Part shown: positions 53,225 through 64,000 of the stretch, one piece after another
Numbering within the stretch: position 1 is the stretch's first letter
Layout of the letters: every line of letters begins with the position of its first letter
Source of the DNA: Mycoplasmataceae bacterium
GTDB taxonomy: Bacteria > Bacillota_I > Bacilli_A > Mycoplasmatales > Mycoplasmoidaceae
Length of the DNA stretch: 64,000 bases
Reading direction: 5' to 3'
Assembly (NCBI GenBank): GCA_020024755.1
Contig: JAHHTH010000002.1
Coordinates: 62,001 to 126,000, forward strand
Notes under the pieces: model-generated
What the model was told of the DNA's origin: nothing
Seen by the model: the letters and a program-made list of their open reading frames with translations, nothing else
Databases searched by the model: none
Position numbers and translations under genes: made by a program

Positions 53225-53827
53225 CTATTCAATGACAAATCAGTTAGGGTTGACATAATTAGGTTTGTCTTTGTTAATCCTATCTGTGTATAGGATTCCA
53301 TCAAGGTGATCTATTTCGTGTTGTAGACAAACACTTAATAATTCAACTGCTGATAGTTCAATTGGTTCACCTGTAAATAAATCAATTCCTTTTACAATAA
53401 TCTTGTAGTTTCTTGGGATGTTGCCTTTAACATCTTTAGGTACACTTAAGCAGCCTTCTCCTCCTGGGATGTAAGATAAGACTTGGCTTTTAGAAACTAT
53501 CTCAGGATTAGCTAATAATAGTCTGTGTTCTTTACCATTTGAATCTAAGTGTACATAAATCAATCTTTTCATTAAACCCATTTGAGGTGCTGCAACAGCT
53601 ATACCTGGTCTAATTTTATATTTGCTGTAACTGTCATCATAGCAACTATCAATGTATGAAATCATTCTTTTAATAATCTTTAAATCATCTGCTGTGATTT
53701 CATTTAAAGGTTCACACACTGTTTTTAATAATGGATTGTCATCAGTCAAAATTCAATCCATTGTTGGTTCTTCTAAAATTGCTTTAGATAAATCAATTTT
53801 TAGTTTATTAATCTTTTCAGTCGGCAT
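53225..53827 (-). CDS. def: Peptide deformylase
   Basis: 200 aa. Removes formyl from nascent N-terminal Met. All three motifs are present: GIAVAAPQMG, EGCLSVP (metal Cys) and QHEIDHLDG (metal His pair and catalytic Glu). The long insertion typical of Gram-positive type 2 enzymes is present between motif 1 and 2. ATG 53827 lies inside the end of cmk (20-nt overlap). Confidence 0.96.
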
Positions 53828-54494
53828 TAGTAACCTTTCTCATATATTCTCTTTTAATTTTTTCAATGGTTTCTTCAATTGTCAATTCACTACAATCAAG
53901 TACGTAAGCATCATCTGCTTTAGCTAATGGAGCAATGGCTCTTGTATAATCTCTGTTATCTCTTTCAATGATATCACTAATAACAGCTGACATATCAGCA
54001 CCTGCGCTAACACCTAGTTGTGCATTTTGTTTTAGTCTTCTAAGGGCTCTTGTAGTAATGTCTGCATCTAAGAAAATTTTAGCAGTAGCACGAGGTAGTA
54101 CTAGTGTACCAATATCTCTACCATCAACTACTACATTAGTTTTAGCAGCTGTTTCATTAATTACTTTATTAACAAATGCTCTGACTTCTGGATATTGGGC
54201 AATGATACTTGCTATATTTGAGTATGTTTGTGAGTTAGCTTCATTATTGATCTTGTCTCCATTTAAATAAACAACACCTTCTTTTCAAGTTAACTTAACA
54301 TTATTTAATAATGAACCGGCAAAAAGATTTTGGTTGTTGTAATCAATTCTATTACGATCACAGAAGATAGCAATAGCACGATATAATAAACCAGAGTTTA
54401 CATATTCGAAGTTTAAGTCTGAGGCTACTCTTTTAGCTACTGTAGATTTACCACATCCAGCTGGCCCGTCAATTGCAATACTATAATGTTCCAT
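53808..54494 (-). CDS. cmk: Cytidylate kinase
   Basis: 228 aa. Phosphorylates CMP/dCMP. P-loop [53 protein letters not shown] and the lid [22 protein letters not shown] precedes the ATG. Overlaps def; both follow the tail-anchored coiled-coil gene by 10 nt, forming a three-gene unit. Confidence 0.96.
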
Positions 54495-54504
54495 CTTTTA
54501 CTCC

Positions 54505-55164
54505 TTATCACAGCACGATAATTAATATTACCATAATAATTATAACTAATAGTGCTAATAGTGTTGCCCCGAATGAAATAAAATATACTCACTTCATATC
54601 TTTAGTAGCATCAATCTTGGCAATACTTACCTTTTCTTCTGCAGCAATAGGGTCTACTTTGGATTTAGCTAAGTTGATTGATTCATTTAAAACATATAAA
54701 GATTCTTGAGCCTTAGTTGGGAAAAATTGAACACTATTAGATAACTCTGCTAGTTGACTATCTAGTTCTTTAAATGTTTGTTTAGCTCTAACATCACGAG
54801 GTAATTGTAAATCAACTAATTCATAATCCTTAGTAATGACAAAGTCTTGTTCTTTTAAAGCATTAGCTTCACTAACTGCTTTATTTAAATCTTCTAGTAA
54901 TCTATTATCTACACCATCCATAGTAAATAATAGTTTAGAATATTTATCTCTAAAGTTGATATCAGCACCAATCCCTTTAGAAATATTCATATCTAAATTC
55001 ATAGCTTCTAAAATAGAAGGATCTATAGTTTTAATTTCTCTTTTAATCTTTTGAATTTTCTTTCCTTCAGTAACTGAAATACTAGAAGCTTCCTTACTGA
55101 TTTCATCACGGTAAGATCTTCATATATCTATTCTAGAAGGAAAGACTGTTTTTTTTGGTTCCAT
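54505..55164 (-). CDS. C-terminally anchored helical protein, 219 aa
   Basis: Not recognised. Basic N-terminal ~60 residues, then a helical, mixed-charge region (LLEDLNKAVSEANALKEQ, SQLAELSNSVQFFPTKAQES). A single TM helix at the extreme C-terminus (FISFGATLLALLVIIIMVIL) would leave the bulk in the cytoplasm as a tail-anchored protein. First gene of the unit with cmk and def; no functional link to them is evident. Confidence 0.75.
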
Positions 55165-55218
55165 ATTTAAAATTATAAACTAATGTTAATGTTAACATTA
55201 AATAATATCCATAATGAT

Positions 55219-55249
55219 TAAAAAATCACAGCAGAACTGTGATTTTTTG
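55219..55249. terminator. Terminator after the 306-aa membrane protein gene
   Basis: AAAAAATCACAG-CAGAA-CTGTGATTTTTT: symmetric A/T flanks, able to act in both directions; it separates the 55270 gene from the cmk unit downstream. Confidence 0.8.
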
Positions 55250-55269
55250 TCTTTAGCAATTAATAATTA

Positions 55270-56190
55270 TTATGCACCTTGGTAGTTTTTATTAACTAAT
55301 ATTTTTGCAGTAATTCCATATGCAATGTCAGTTAGAATTCATAATCCATTAAATACTATTAATGCAACAGCACCATTAATAATACCAGTAAGCATTTCAT
55401 TCATCAAGTTATTTGTGTTTGTTTGAATTTCATTTGAAATTTTATCAATTTGTTCTTGAGAAATGTCTGGTTGAGCTTGTTGATTCATTAAGTCAACAAT
55501 ATTATTAATTGTTCCTTTGTAATCACTATAGAATGATGTGTTTTCTAATGAACCTTTAATACTGTTAGTGAAGTTATCAACGATATTTCTAATTTCAGCA
55601 TCAACTGTAGATGATGAAGCATTTAAAGGTTGCAATTGGCTAACTGCAATATTACCACTTTCAGTTACAGTTTTTAATACTGTATCTAAATCAGTAATAT
55701 AAGAGTTAACAGTTCCTGGGAATAATACTGAGAAACTAATTAAGATAGCTAATTCAATTACGATAACTAATGGATAGTAAACTAGTCTAGTAATTAATAA
55801 ACCTTTTGAAGGCACGATCTTTTTATTATCAGAGAATGCTCTTCATAGTAATAAACCATTTACAACCATTCTTGTAATTAATAACATAATTAAACCAGCT
55901 GCCATAGTGTCTAAACCTTTTTTAACTGGTGATATAATTTTTGAATCCATATCATTAGCATTGGCTATAGCACTTTGCATTTGATTAATTGCTTGTTGTA
56001 CGGGGTCTGATGATTCTCCTCCTGTTGAACCTGTACTTGTTGAACCAGATGTCATTCCACTAAATAAATTCACAAGCATTACAGCAAGTCCTGCTATAAA
56101 AATAATTAGTGCTACAAGTGTAGTAAGTCATCCGATTAATTTTAAGTGTCTGAATAAAAAATTTTGTTCTTTTCTGTCGATTTTACTCAT
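55270..56190 (-). CDS. Multi-pass membrane protein, paralogue of the 57209 gene
   Basis: 306 aa. N-terminus MSKIDRKEQNFLFRHLKLIGW parallels MVKLDRQNQSSIFRNLKKIGW of the 57209-58183 product, and the order of segments matches: N-terminal amphipathic start, TM1 (~21-45), a Ser/Gly/Thr loop, TM2 (~95-115), RAFSDNKK, TM3, an extracytoplasmic helical domain (~155-255), and TM4 near the C-terminus. No known domain. It lies beyond the 91-aa gene, on the same strand, with its own terminator. Confidence 0.8.
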
Positions 56191-56420
56191 AGATTAATGA
56201 TAACATATAACTAACTTTTTGTAGTTATAAATATGTTTATTTTTTTATACATTAAAATAAATGAATTTCAATATAATGATCAAATCTGATTAATTAGATT
56301 ATTAATTATGTATGATATTTTGAAGTTGCAAAATAAATGAATATGATTATCCTCAATTTATTGAAAATCAATAACTATTCATAGTAAAATAATAAAGTTG
56401 AATTATATAAAGGATTTAGT

Positions 56421-56762
56421 ATGGAAAAGAAACTGAAAAAAATAAAAATATGAAGCATTGTACAAATAATAGCTTTCTTTTTAATGATTCCTCTATTTAT
56501 TATTGGGATATTATTAATGGTTTTATGAACTGACTTTTCAACAGGATTATCAACTAATTTCTATTTAGGAATTGTTTTTGTTGTTATTAGTGGTATTTCA
56601 ATATTACTAGCTGCTATTACTAGAATCATTTCAAGTATTTATATATTGGTTGGTGATTGGGATCAAAGTAGTGATTCATTATTATGAGGATTACTCGATC
56701 TAACAATACTAGGTGGTATCGCTGGATTGATTTTTGTTTCTAAAGCAAAGAATTCAATTTAA
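56421..56762 (+). CDS. Small three-helix membrane protein
   Basis: 113 aa, not recognised. Basic N-terminus (EKKLKKIKIW), three hydrophobic helices at ~11-36, ~47-72 and ~88-106, and a TGA-coded WTDF loop. AAAGGA before ATG. The only rightward gene among leftward membrane genes, ended by its own terminator. Confidence 0.72.
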
Positions 56763-56792
56763 TTAGTACTAACTATTTGCAAAAAAGAGCAA

Positions 56793-56826
56793 AATAAAAA
56801 TGGCTATAAATGCCATTTTTATTTAT
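56793..56826. terminator. Terminator after the 113-aa gene
   Basis: AAAAATGGC-TATAAAT-GCCATTTTTATTT. A-rich left and T-rich right arms also serve the convergent gene ending at 56849. Confidence 0.8.
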
Positions 56827-56848
56827 ATATTTTTTTGGTTAGTAATTA

Positions 56849-57124
56849 TTATTTTCCACCGTAAGTGCTAATTACTTTGTTTCCGAAAACAATCATTGAA
56901 ATTGGTCCTAAAATTAATAAGAATATTAGACCTACTATACATAATATTCCTCAAAGTGTTTTATCTTTATTTAATTGTTCATTTCCTCAATCATTAGATA
57001 AAACTTTAATTCCGCCAACTAAAGTCATGATAACAGTAGCGATTATTCCAATAAGTGTAAAAATTAATACTAGGGCAATAATACCTTGTTTCTTAATCTT
57101 TTTTCCTTCTTCTAATGCGTTCAT
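56849..57124 (-). CDS. Two-helix protein, 91 aa (VirB2-pilin-like topology)
   Basis: A basic N-terminus (EEGKKIKKQ) is followed by two TM helices (~14-38 and ~60-82), a polar ~20-residue loop between, and a Gly-rich end (STYGGK). Size and hairpin topology, with LVGGIKVL after the first helix, match VirB2/TrbC-type pilin subunits, and it lies downstream of a VirB4-like ATPase. Such short proteins are easy to mis-assign; a small integral membrane protein of other use is equally possible. AAAAGGAG precedes ATG and its own TATAAT lies at 57152-57157. Confidence 0.72.
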
Positions 57125-57208
57125 TTATTTCTCCTTTTAATAACATATCTAATTATATATTAGATTCTATTTTTTGAGAAGTATAAATGTGAGTTGTTTT
57201 ACTTAACA

Positions 57209-58183
57209 TTAAATATAATAGCTAGTTCTTGATTCTTTGTTATTGAACATCATCTTTTTAGGTGTGTATCTATCATTGTCATAATCAAATTTATCAATGA
57301 TTATTATTGAAGTAATAGTGTTACTTATAACTAATAGCATTCAGATTAAAGTAAAGGCTGCAATAGAAACTCCAAATGGTGTAATTTCTTTGTTGATGAT
57401 TGGATCTAATAATTTTCTGATTTCTGGATATGATAATGAAGCTTCAGAAGTTGGATAAACTACTGCATCAATAATTGGTTTAAATTGAGCTAATTTAGTA
57501 TCACTAATAAAATAATATTTTTGGATTTGATCTAATTTAGTTTGAGCATCAATTAGAGTGGAATTAAAACTATCATTGGTTAGTGAATTGAATTTAATAC
57601 TAAGTGAGTTTAAATAAATACTAAGTGAGTTTAAATAATCATTAAAGTCTTGAGTAACATTTAAAATGAATTGTGGCACTAGGAATGAACTACAAGTAAC
57701 AATTACTGCTTGACAGACAATGATTAAAGTTAGGTGTACTACTCTAGTAATAAAAAGTGAGTTAGATTCAATGATTGTCATCTTGTCATCTCATGCTCTA
57801 AAGATTAAGATGATATTAATAATCATTCTGACACACAGAAAACAAATCCCTCCAACTATGAAAAGGTTTAAGCCGAGTATAAAGTTATTAAAATATCCTA
57901 CCCTTAAAGAGTTTAGTGTTAGGATAGCTGGTTGAATAGCGTTGTAAATATTATCAACCTTAGATTGTTCAAAACCTAATTGGGTGTTTTTAATGGTTGC
58001 TAGTGCACCTTTAATCTTAGTGAATTGTTCATAATCACGTTCTTGATAAAAGCCAATACCATAAATTAGACAAAGTGTTAATCCAACTCCCATGACAATT
58101 AGAGCAATAATACTAAAAGATCATCCGATCTTTTTTAAGTTTCTAAATATCGAGCTTTGATTTTGTCTGTCTAATTTAACCAT
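57209..58183 (-). CDS. Multi-pass membrane protein, paralogue of the 55270 gene
   Basis: 324 aa. Four TM helices (~21-46, ~95-122, ~140-165, ~270-295) with two extracytoplasmic helical loops. The second loop holds a local duplication (YLNSLSI twice, also exact in DNA at 57601-57640). It starts 2 nt after the SF1 ATPase stop, so it is translated with it. The shared N-terminal pattern with the 55270 product shows duplication. Inner-membrane channel or scaffold of the VirB4/SF1 cluster is a hypothesis. Confidence 0.82.
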
Positions 58184-58185
58184 AT

Positions 58186-61100
58186 CTATTTATTTGTTAA
58201 TCCTAAAACTTTTTTATATAGTTCTTTTGCAATAGTATCTCTTCTCACATATCAGTCTACTGCATTTAGATAATAAACATTGTATCCTAAATCTGATAGG
58301 AATTGTACTCCATCTAACATTTCCATTAATTGCATTTGTTTAGTTTCATGTTTGTTTTCATTAATAACAACACCAAGAACTACTTGTGTTGTTGCATCGT
58401 TAACAATAGCTAAGTCCAATACTTTGTTACCGATAATGTAATTTGTTTGTACTGAGCAACCTTTTTGAGTTAATTCTGATTCTACATATTCTTTTAAACC
58501 AAAAGGAATTTTCTTAGGTTCAATAGTAACTAAATTGTTTGGTTTGTTGTTAGATAAATTATCTAAATATGTTAAGTAGTCTTTAAAGATATTATTGTTT
58601 GTGTTTTCAGATAATTTAATATCTTCATGCATCATACTTTTTACTACAAACATTTGTTCTTTTGCACGAGTAATGGCAACATTTAAACGGTTGATTCCAT
58701 TTGCTTGAGAAAGTGGTCCAAAGAATTGTCTTACTGCACCATTTTCATTTGGTCCATATGACATTGATAAGATCACTACATCAGCTTCTGTTCCTTGAAC
58801 ATTTTCAAGTGATTTGAAGATTAGTTTTTTATCTTTGTATGACTTGTTTAATTTAGATGTAGATAATTTATTTGCAAATTCAGATTCCATCATATTTTTT
58901 TGGATGTAATTGAAGGTTACAACAATAACATTTTTCTTGCTAAATTCATCTTCATTGGCTTTTAAAATTTCCATTACTTTTTTGATTTCAACTTCATTGC
59001 AATTGTTTTCTCATTTTCCTTTTACATCATAGATAGTAATTGGACATTGATTATTTCCATTGTAGTTTGAATATTGTAATTCATTGTTATAGAAATATTT
59101 ATTAGAGAAAGCAATTAATTCTCCATTGATAGATCTATAGTGATTCTTTAAATAGAATTCAGTTCATAAACAAGATTCTGCTGCTTCAAATAATGATTCA
59201 CTAGTATCTTCTACTAAGGCTGCATTTTCATCAACAGAAGCTCTCATTGAGAAGAAGTTAGAAGGTTGTAATTGTTTGTTATCACCAGCTACTACTCTAA
59301 CTTTACAACGATATACTAATGGATAAGATTTTTCAACATACATTTGTGATGCTTCATCAAAGATTCCATAGTCAAATAAATCCTTTTCAATTGGACATGT
59401 AATACATGTTTGTTCTGGAGTTAACATTCAGATAGGGAATCAGAATTTTAATTGTTTATAGAAGGTTTTAATAAAAGCATTGATGTTTGGTCTTTTCTTT
59501 AGTTTAGCTTTAGCAAAAGGTTCGTATAATTCTTCACGCTTCTTATCATCTTTAATCTTTTCAACTTTCTTAGTTATTTCATTAATGTAAACGTCAAATA
59601 ATGTTTGTGCATTGATTTTTATTGCTGCATCTCTTTCATCACTATATGCTAGTCTTAATTCTTCCATAGTTGGTTTCTTAAAGACTTTTTCATCACTTAA
59701 ACTATTGATTCATCAATCATAATCATACATAGTTCTAAATACTTCTGGATCATAGTTGAAAATAATCATAGTTTGAATTGCTTCACGAGATAGATTATTA
59801 ATCTTTAAATCAATCAGTTGTTGGAATAGATTTTCAAAGGCTTCATGGTCTTGGTCAGCTAATAAAACTTTAGTACCAAAAATTGCTTTACCAGAAGCTT
59901 TGTTTTTCATGATTAAATTTGATAACATTAAGTCTGCTTCATTAGATCCTCTAAAGTTAGCTAAGAACTTAGTTAAATCATCTTTATCATATGAATCAAA
60001 TGTAGTGTGATCTTTTAATACATTTAGTTCTTTTTGGTATGGACTTGTTCTCTTTTGGAATTCATGAATGAATCTAATAGTACCATTAAAATCTAAGTCT
60101 TGCTTCTTCATGATTTCATTGAAGTGATCAAAAATTTTTAAATTGATTAATTCATTCATTAATTCAGGATCAATTACATCTACTGTAGAGGCAAAATCAC
60201 TAAACAATTTTTCTTGTTTTTTATCAAAGTATTTACCATCATAAAACTTGTTAATTGCTTCATTAGTTTCCATTAAGTTGTAGTAAGCATCTTTTTTGAA
60301 TTTAATCTTTGAACGATCAACTGGATTTCTAATGATTTTTTCAAATTCAACTAGTTTGTCAAAGAATGCATTTGTGTCTCTACAATAACCAGTTAAAGCT
60401 AGTTTGTTTAAGATACCTAATCTTTGATCGATTACTTCAAGTGCATCTTGTTTTTCTGATGATACTAAAATAGTTTTTTCTTCATTTAATAAGTTAGCAA
60501 TTAAAGAAGCAATAGTTTCTGATTTACCAGTACCTGGTGGTCCATAGATTAAACTGTTTTCTGCAATAGAAGATTCAATAGCATATTTTTGATAAATGTT
60601 TAGTTTACGATTAAGTTCAATTACTTCATCTTTTTTAATTACCATTTCTTTGAATACTTCTTTATTTTTAGTAGAAGTATTAATTTTGAAAGGATCACCT
60701 TTGTCCTTTTGCATTTTCATAATATCTTGTGAAATCACTGAACCAGTTGGTTCTACTATCATAAGTCCACAAGCATTAGCTATCTTAAATTGTTTGTTAA
60801 ATGGAATGGTAAACTTTTCAAAACTTTGTTGATCAAAAGCTAGAGTGCCTAAACTTCTTAACTTCATTGTGTAAGTTAAGATTTCTTGAGTGTTAGGTGT
60901 ATCGTCAAAAGATAAGTCTTCTTTAATTTTTTGTTTCAAGTAGAAATTGATTTTATCGTTGATAGTTGGGTAGTCATTGTTTTTAGTAATAACAACTTGT
61001 CCATCTTTAACTTCTGCAGTTACTTCTCATAATAATAATGGTGCATTGATGTATTTATCTTCTTTATCCATCATTCCTTGTAAGAAATAAGAACCGATGT

Positions 61101-61557
61101 AAAGTGAATATACAGATTCATTTGTTTGTACTGTTTTAACTGTTGCATTAAATTTCTTAACAATACTATCAATCTTTACATTAGTTTTCTTGATTTTATT
61201 TTCAACATCTTTTTTAGCAATTTTTAAATCATTTTTTCATAGTGAATGATCTTTAGGGCTTAAAGTGATTTCACATTGGTTGCATAAATCAATTAAGTCA
61301 TTGATACTATCTGCTCTTTCAATTTGTTCACTAATGTCACTTAATAAATCTTTATTATTAGTTAAAATAAGTTTTTCTTCTTTTCCTCAAAGAAAATCAG
61401 AAAGTGTTTTGTTATCAAGGATAGGTTTTAGATCTAGGAAATAATTAGCCTTACCATTTGTAAAAATAGCAGGGTCTCCATAATTTATTTCTAATAGATT
61501 ATCCTTAATTCTGTCTGAGATATTTTGTTTTGTCTCTTTTCTTTTTCCAAAAATCAT
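58186..61557 (-). CDS. SF1 (DNA2/NAM7-like) helicase-family ATPase, 1123 aa
   Basis: A ~330-residue N-terminal region precedes the motor: GPPGTGKSETIA (~338), FDEASQ (~734), GDNKQLQPS, HYRS, and NVAITRAKEQM (~960). The ~110 C-terminal residues follow the Vsr/MTES_1575 nuclease pattern (LDLAIVND...VVLGVVINENKH...LSDLGYNVYYLNAVDWY), but where active members have IExDG this reads VVINE, so nuclease activity is probably lost. Same domain order as the 11054-14818 product. AAGGAG fixes ATG 61557, 21 nt after the VirB4-like gene. Confidence 0.9.
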
Positions 61558-61578
61558 AATTGCTCCTTCATCGTTTGG

Positions 61579-64000
61579 TTATTTTTGAACACTTACCTTA
61601 GTTCTATTATTATTGTAAATCAATATACATTGTCCTTGCTTTGGAGACATTAAGAATTCCTTTTCCGCCTTTTTTAAGCCTCCTTGTTCTGCCATTAATT
61701 CATCTAGTTTAGGAATCTCTTGTGATTTAATTGTATGAGCAATAATTCAGAATGCATTATTAATTAGTGCTTTTGTATATTCTTTAATTTCATCAATATA
61801 GAAGTCTTCAATATTTTGAGTAATTAAAGTCATCATTCCATTGTACTTACGAATCCGTTTATACATTTCGTTCATAAACTCGACAATTTGCAGATATTTT
61901 GGTTTCATAAGTAAGTGTGCTTCATCTACTACAATGTTAATATATCTAGCACCTTCATATCTATTTTTAAGTACGATGTTATTTAAATATTGCAATACCA
62001 AGAACATTTGAGCAGCTCCAGTTGGTGTTAGTGTACCCTTTGCCAGCATTTCTTTGAATTCAAACACAATATAATTATTGTTTGTATCTATATTTGTTTC
62101 TTGATCTCATAGATAAGCTTTGTTACCTCCAGCTACAGTTGCAAAATATCCAATTTGAGCTACTGTATCTTTTTTAGAAGAGTCAGCAACCTTTTTTATA
62201 TGTGAGTAAAGTGAACTGAATGTAATTTGCTTTTTGTTTCTTGTTTTAATATTATTTAGGTATAGTTCATATATTTGTTGGTTTAATCAAGATAAGTTTT
62301 CATCAGTAATTTTTCCTTGAAATACAATCTTTAAGAAATTTTCTAAGAATATAATTTTATCATTAACAACATCATAATATTCTTCTTCAGTTTCTTTTCC
62401 TGTAAGATTCAAATCAAATGGGTTAATTATTTGTTTTCCATTGTTTACATTAATTGTGATTCCACCATATTTTTTTAACATTTCACCATATTCGTTTTCT
62501 GGGTCAATAATAAAAGTTTTATATTCATCTGAAATGATTTGATTCTTTAATATTCTTCTAGCTGATGTACTTTTTCCAGAACCAGTTTTTCCTAATAAAA
62601 TCATTGAAGATGAGTTTTTTAGATTATCCATTTTCTTTCAGTCAATGAATAGAGGAGTTTTAGTTTCATTTAAACCAAAATATAGACCTTTTTTATCAGC
62701 AATTTCTTGTTGTGTAAAAGGGAATCCATAACCAAGTATACTATCTAAGCATTCAATTGGTTCCAAGAAGTTTATACCTTTTGAACTATTTGCAAAAAAT
62801 TCTTTTAATGCATCAAATTGATTAAATTCTAGTCTAGATAAGTCATAGCCAATTCTTTTTAGTTTTTTATATATATCTTTAACCTTATTAGTTAGATCTG
62901 AAGCATCATCTGATTCAATTTTTAATAAGCATGAAATAGTTTTAATTTCCTTACCATTAGATAAAGCTTCTGAAAGTTCTTTATAACCCTTTAAATCTTC
63001 TTCAACTTTTTTTGCTTTTACTACATTTGTATTAGATAAATTTTCGTATTCAGCTTCACAAGATTCTAAAACTCTTGTAAGCATCTTTTCTACATTTTCA
63101 TTCTTTGAATTTTTAATCTTTATATTTACATCTACACCCTTCATGTTTAATAAAGTTGATAATCAACCATAATCAACTGATTGTGGAAATGACTTTAAAG
63201 CTATAAACGTAACATATTTTTTATTAGCAATAGTAAGTTCAAATGGATTATTACATTCTTCTCAAGTTTTATCATTTGTTAGAGTTAAGTATTTTTTATT
63301 TTCCCTTTTATATAATTTACCTCTAAAATTAAATACTTCATTATCACTTAACGATTCTTTAATATCAGTTTCAAGGATTGTCAATGGATCTATTTCATTT
63401 TGAACTATTTCTACATATTTTCTATTTTCAAAAGATTGGATGTTATTAAAATATAGTTTATTCTTAATATCTACCATTTCACCTTCATCAGCTTCAATTA
63501 AATCTAATTCAGCAGAGTTTAGTAAACTTCTTAGTTGATTCACTCTATCACTTACATCTAATGAATCATCACATTTGATAGATATAAAATATTTTTCAGA
63601 TATAGATGTTAATGAATCAGACTTTAATTTATTTAATATATTAATTTGCTCTTTAATTTCATCTTTATATGTCTTATTACTTAATAATTGTTTCAAATAA
63701 ACAGAAATATTATTAAAGTTGATTTGGCTATCAATTTTGAAAATATCTATTTCACTATTATCTTCAAAGAATTTAGAAAGATTATCACTTAATATTGCCA
63801 TATCATCTGCATTTAATAATGAAATGTCTTTTCCAATTATTCTATAGAATCTAAATGAACTTGATTCTTCATCTTTTAACTTAATTAGATTACCTTTAAT
63901 TTCATCAACAAAATCAATTGTACAATCATTCACTTTTGTAAATTGAAATCTAATAAGGTTGTAAATCCACATATATAGTTTCATATCACCAAATTTAATC
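61579..64000 (-). CDS. VirB4/HerA-like ATPase (5' end outside window)
   Basis: About 807 codons are visible, open to the edge; ATG 63984 is possible but the frame continues upstream without a stop (IKFGD...). The N-terminal half is mixed helical (VirB4 N-domain-like). Then Walker A LLGKTGSGKSTSARR, FIIDPENEYGEM, INPFDLN, a Walker B INIVVDEAHLLMKP, and TLITQNIEDF, the classic TraE/VirB4 'IDPE..Y', 'DE.H' and 'TQN..D' pattern. In secretion systems it powers substrate transfer across the membrane. No relaxase, VirD4 or integrase is in the window. First visible gene of the cluster with the SF1 ATPase and membrane proteins. Confidence 0.9.

Noticed and set aside
55270..64000. Calling the VirB4 cluster a mycoplasma integrative conjugative element.
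   Set aside because: No TraG/VirD4, relaxase, DDE transposase or attachment site was seen in the window, and SF1 helicases of this type are not typical ICE cargo.

Overview
This is a strongly AT-rich window from a mollicute that reads UGA as tryptophan. Nearly every gene carries in-frame TGA codons at positions where the families expect Trp (for example LepA, proS, thyA, the ABC permeases), so runs that look broken under the standard code are intact genes here. Other mollicute marks are a lipoprotein sugar ABC transporter, minimal folate and glycolysis genes, a short archaeal/eukaryote-type ProS, very large surface proteins and a mix of Shine-Dalgarno-led and apparently leaderless genes. A papain-like protease with lectin-like and MBG/Ig-like repeats, very large coiled-coil proteins and the gene mix suggest the Malacoplasma / pneumoniae-group side of the mycoplasmas (the Trichomonas-associated 'Ca. 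Malacoplasma girerdii' is one idea from memory). That placement is inference and was not tested.

Layout. 1-4874 (minus): tkt-pfkA-thyA-folA/folD, an operon joining pentose-phosphate/glycolysis enzymes to dTMP and one-carbon folate metabolism, with DHFR and FolD fused. 4947-6243: a hypothetical gene and truB. 6325-15547 (plus): a tightly packed five-gene operon encoding a small membrane protein, two large charged coiled-coil proteins (one with three aromatic/glycine-rich boxes like the EAGR boxes of mycoplasma terminal-organelle proteins), a 1254-aa SF1 helicase-like ATPase and a 230-aa protein. 15668-23884: translation and RNA housekeeping (lepA, a SpoU methyltransferase, miaA, acpS, a DivIVA-like gene, proS, RNase J). 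24033-27098: a surface-anchored C1 cysteine protease behind a 15-A tract lying next to its -10 box. 27107-28815: tsaC and prmC. 29317-37403: a complete sugar ABC importer whose first permease carries an 843-residue coiled-coil extension.

37469-42895 looks like a defence / toxin-antitoxin island. It holds a DUF4143-type ATPase behind four regularly spaced repeats, a RelB/DinJ-like antitoxin, an Abi_2/AbiF-like HEPN protein, and then about 1.2 kb without genes that carries four tandem small-RNA units, each with its own promoter, two hairpins and terminator, plus two units of a second RNA family and an unassigned structured stretch. A 128-bp element with an 18-bp palindrome precedes two otherwise unrelated coiled-coil genes (42314 and 50457).

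43199-50127: tRNA-Phe, tRNA-Asp and a 2164-aa membrane-anchored surface protein. 51205-56762: membrane proteins, an SDR dehydrogenase, and cmk-def. 55270-64000 (mostly minus): a VirB4/HerA-like ATPase (running off the window), a second SF1 ATPase, two paralogous multi-pass membrane proteins and a 91-residue two-helix protein. Together these look like a possible envelope-spanning or T4SS-derived machine. The two SF1 ATPases share architecture, including a degenerate C-terminal nuclease-like domain, and each sits with coiled-coil or membrane partners. The most interesting systems here are the Abi/RelB/small-RNA island, the VirB4-SF1-membrane cluster and the EAGR-like/SF1 operon.
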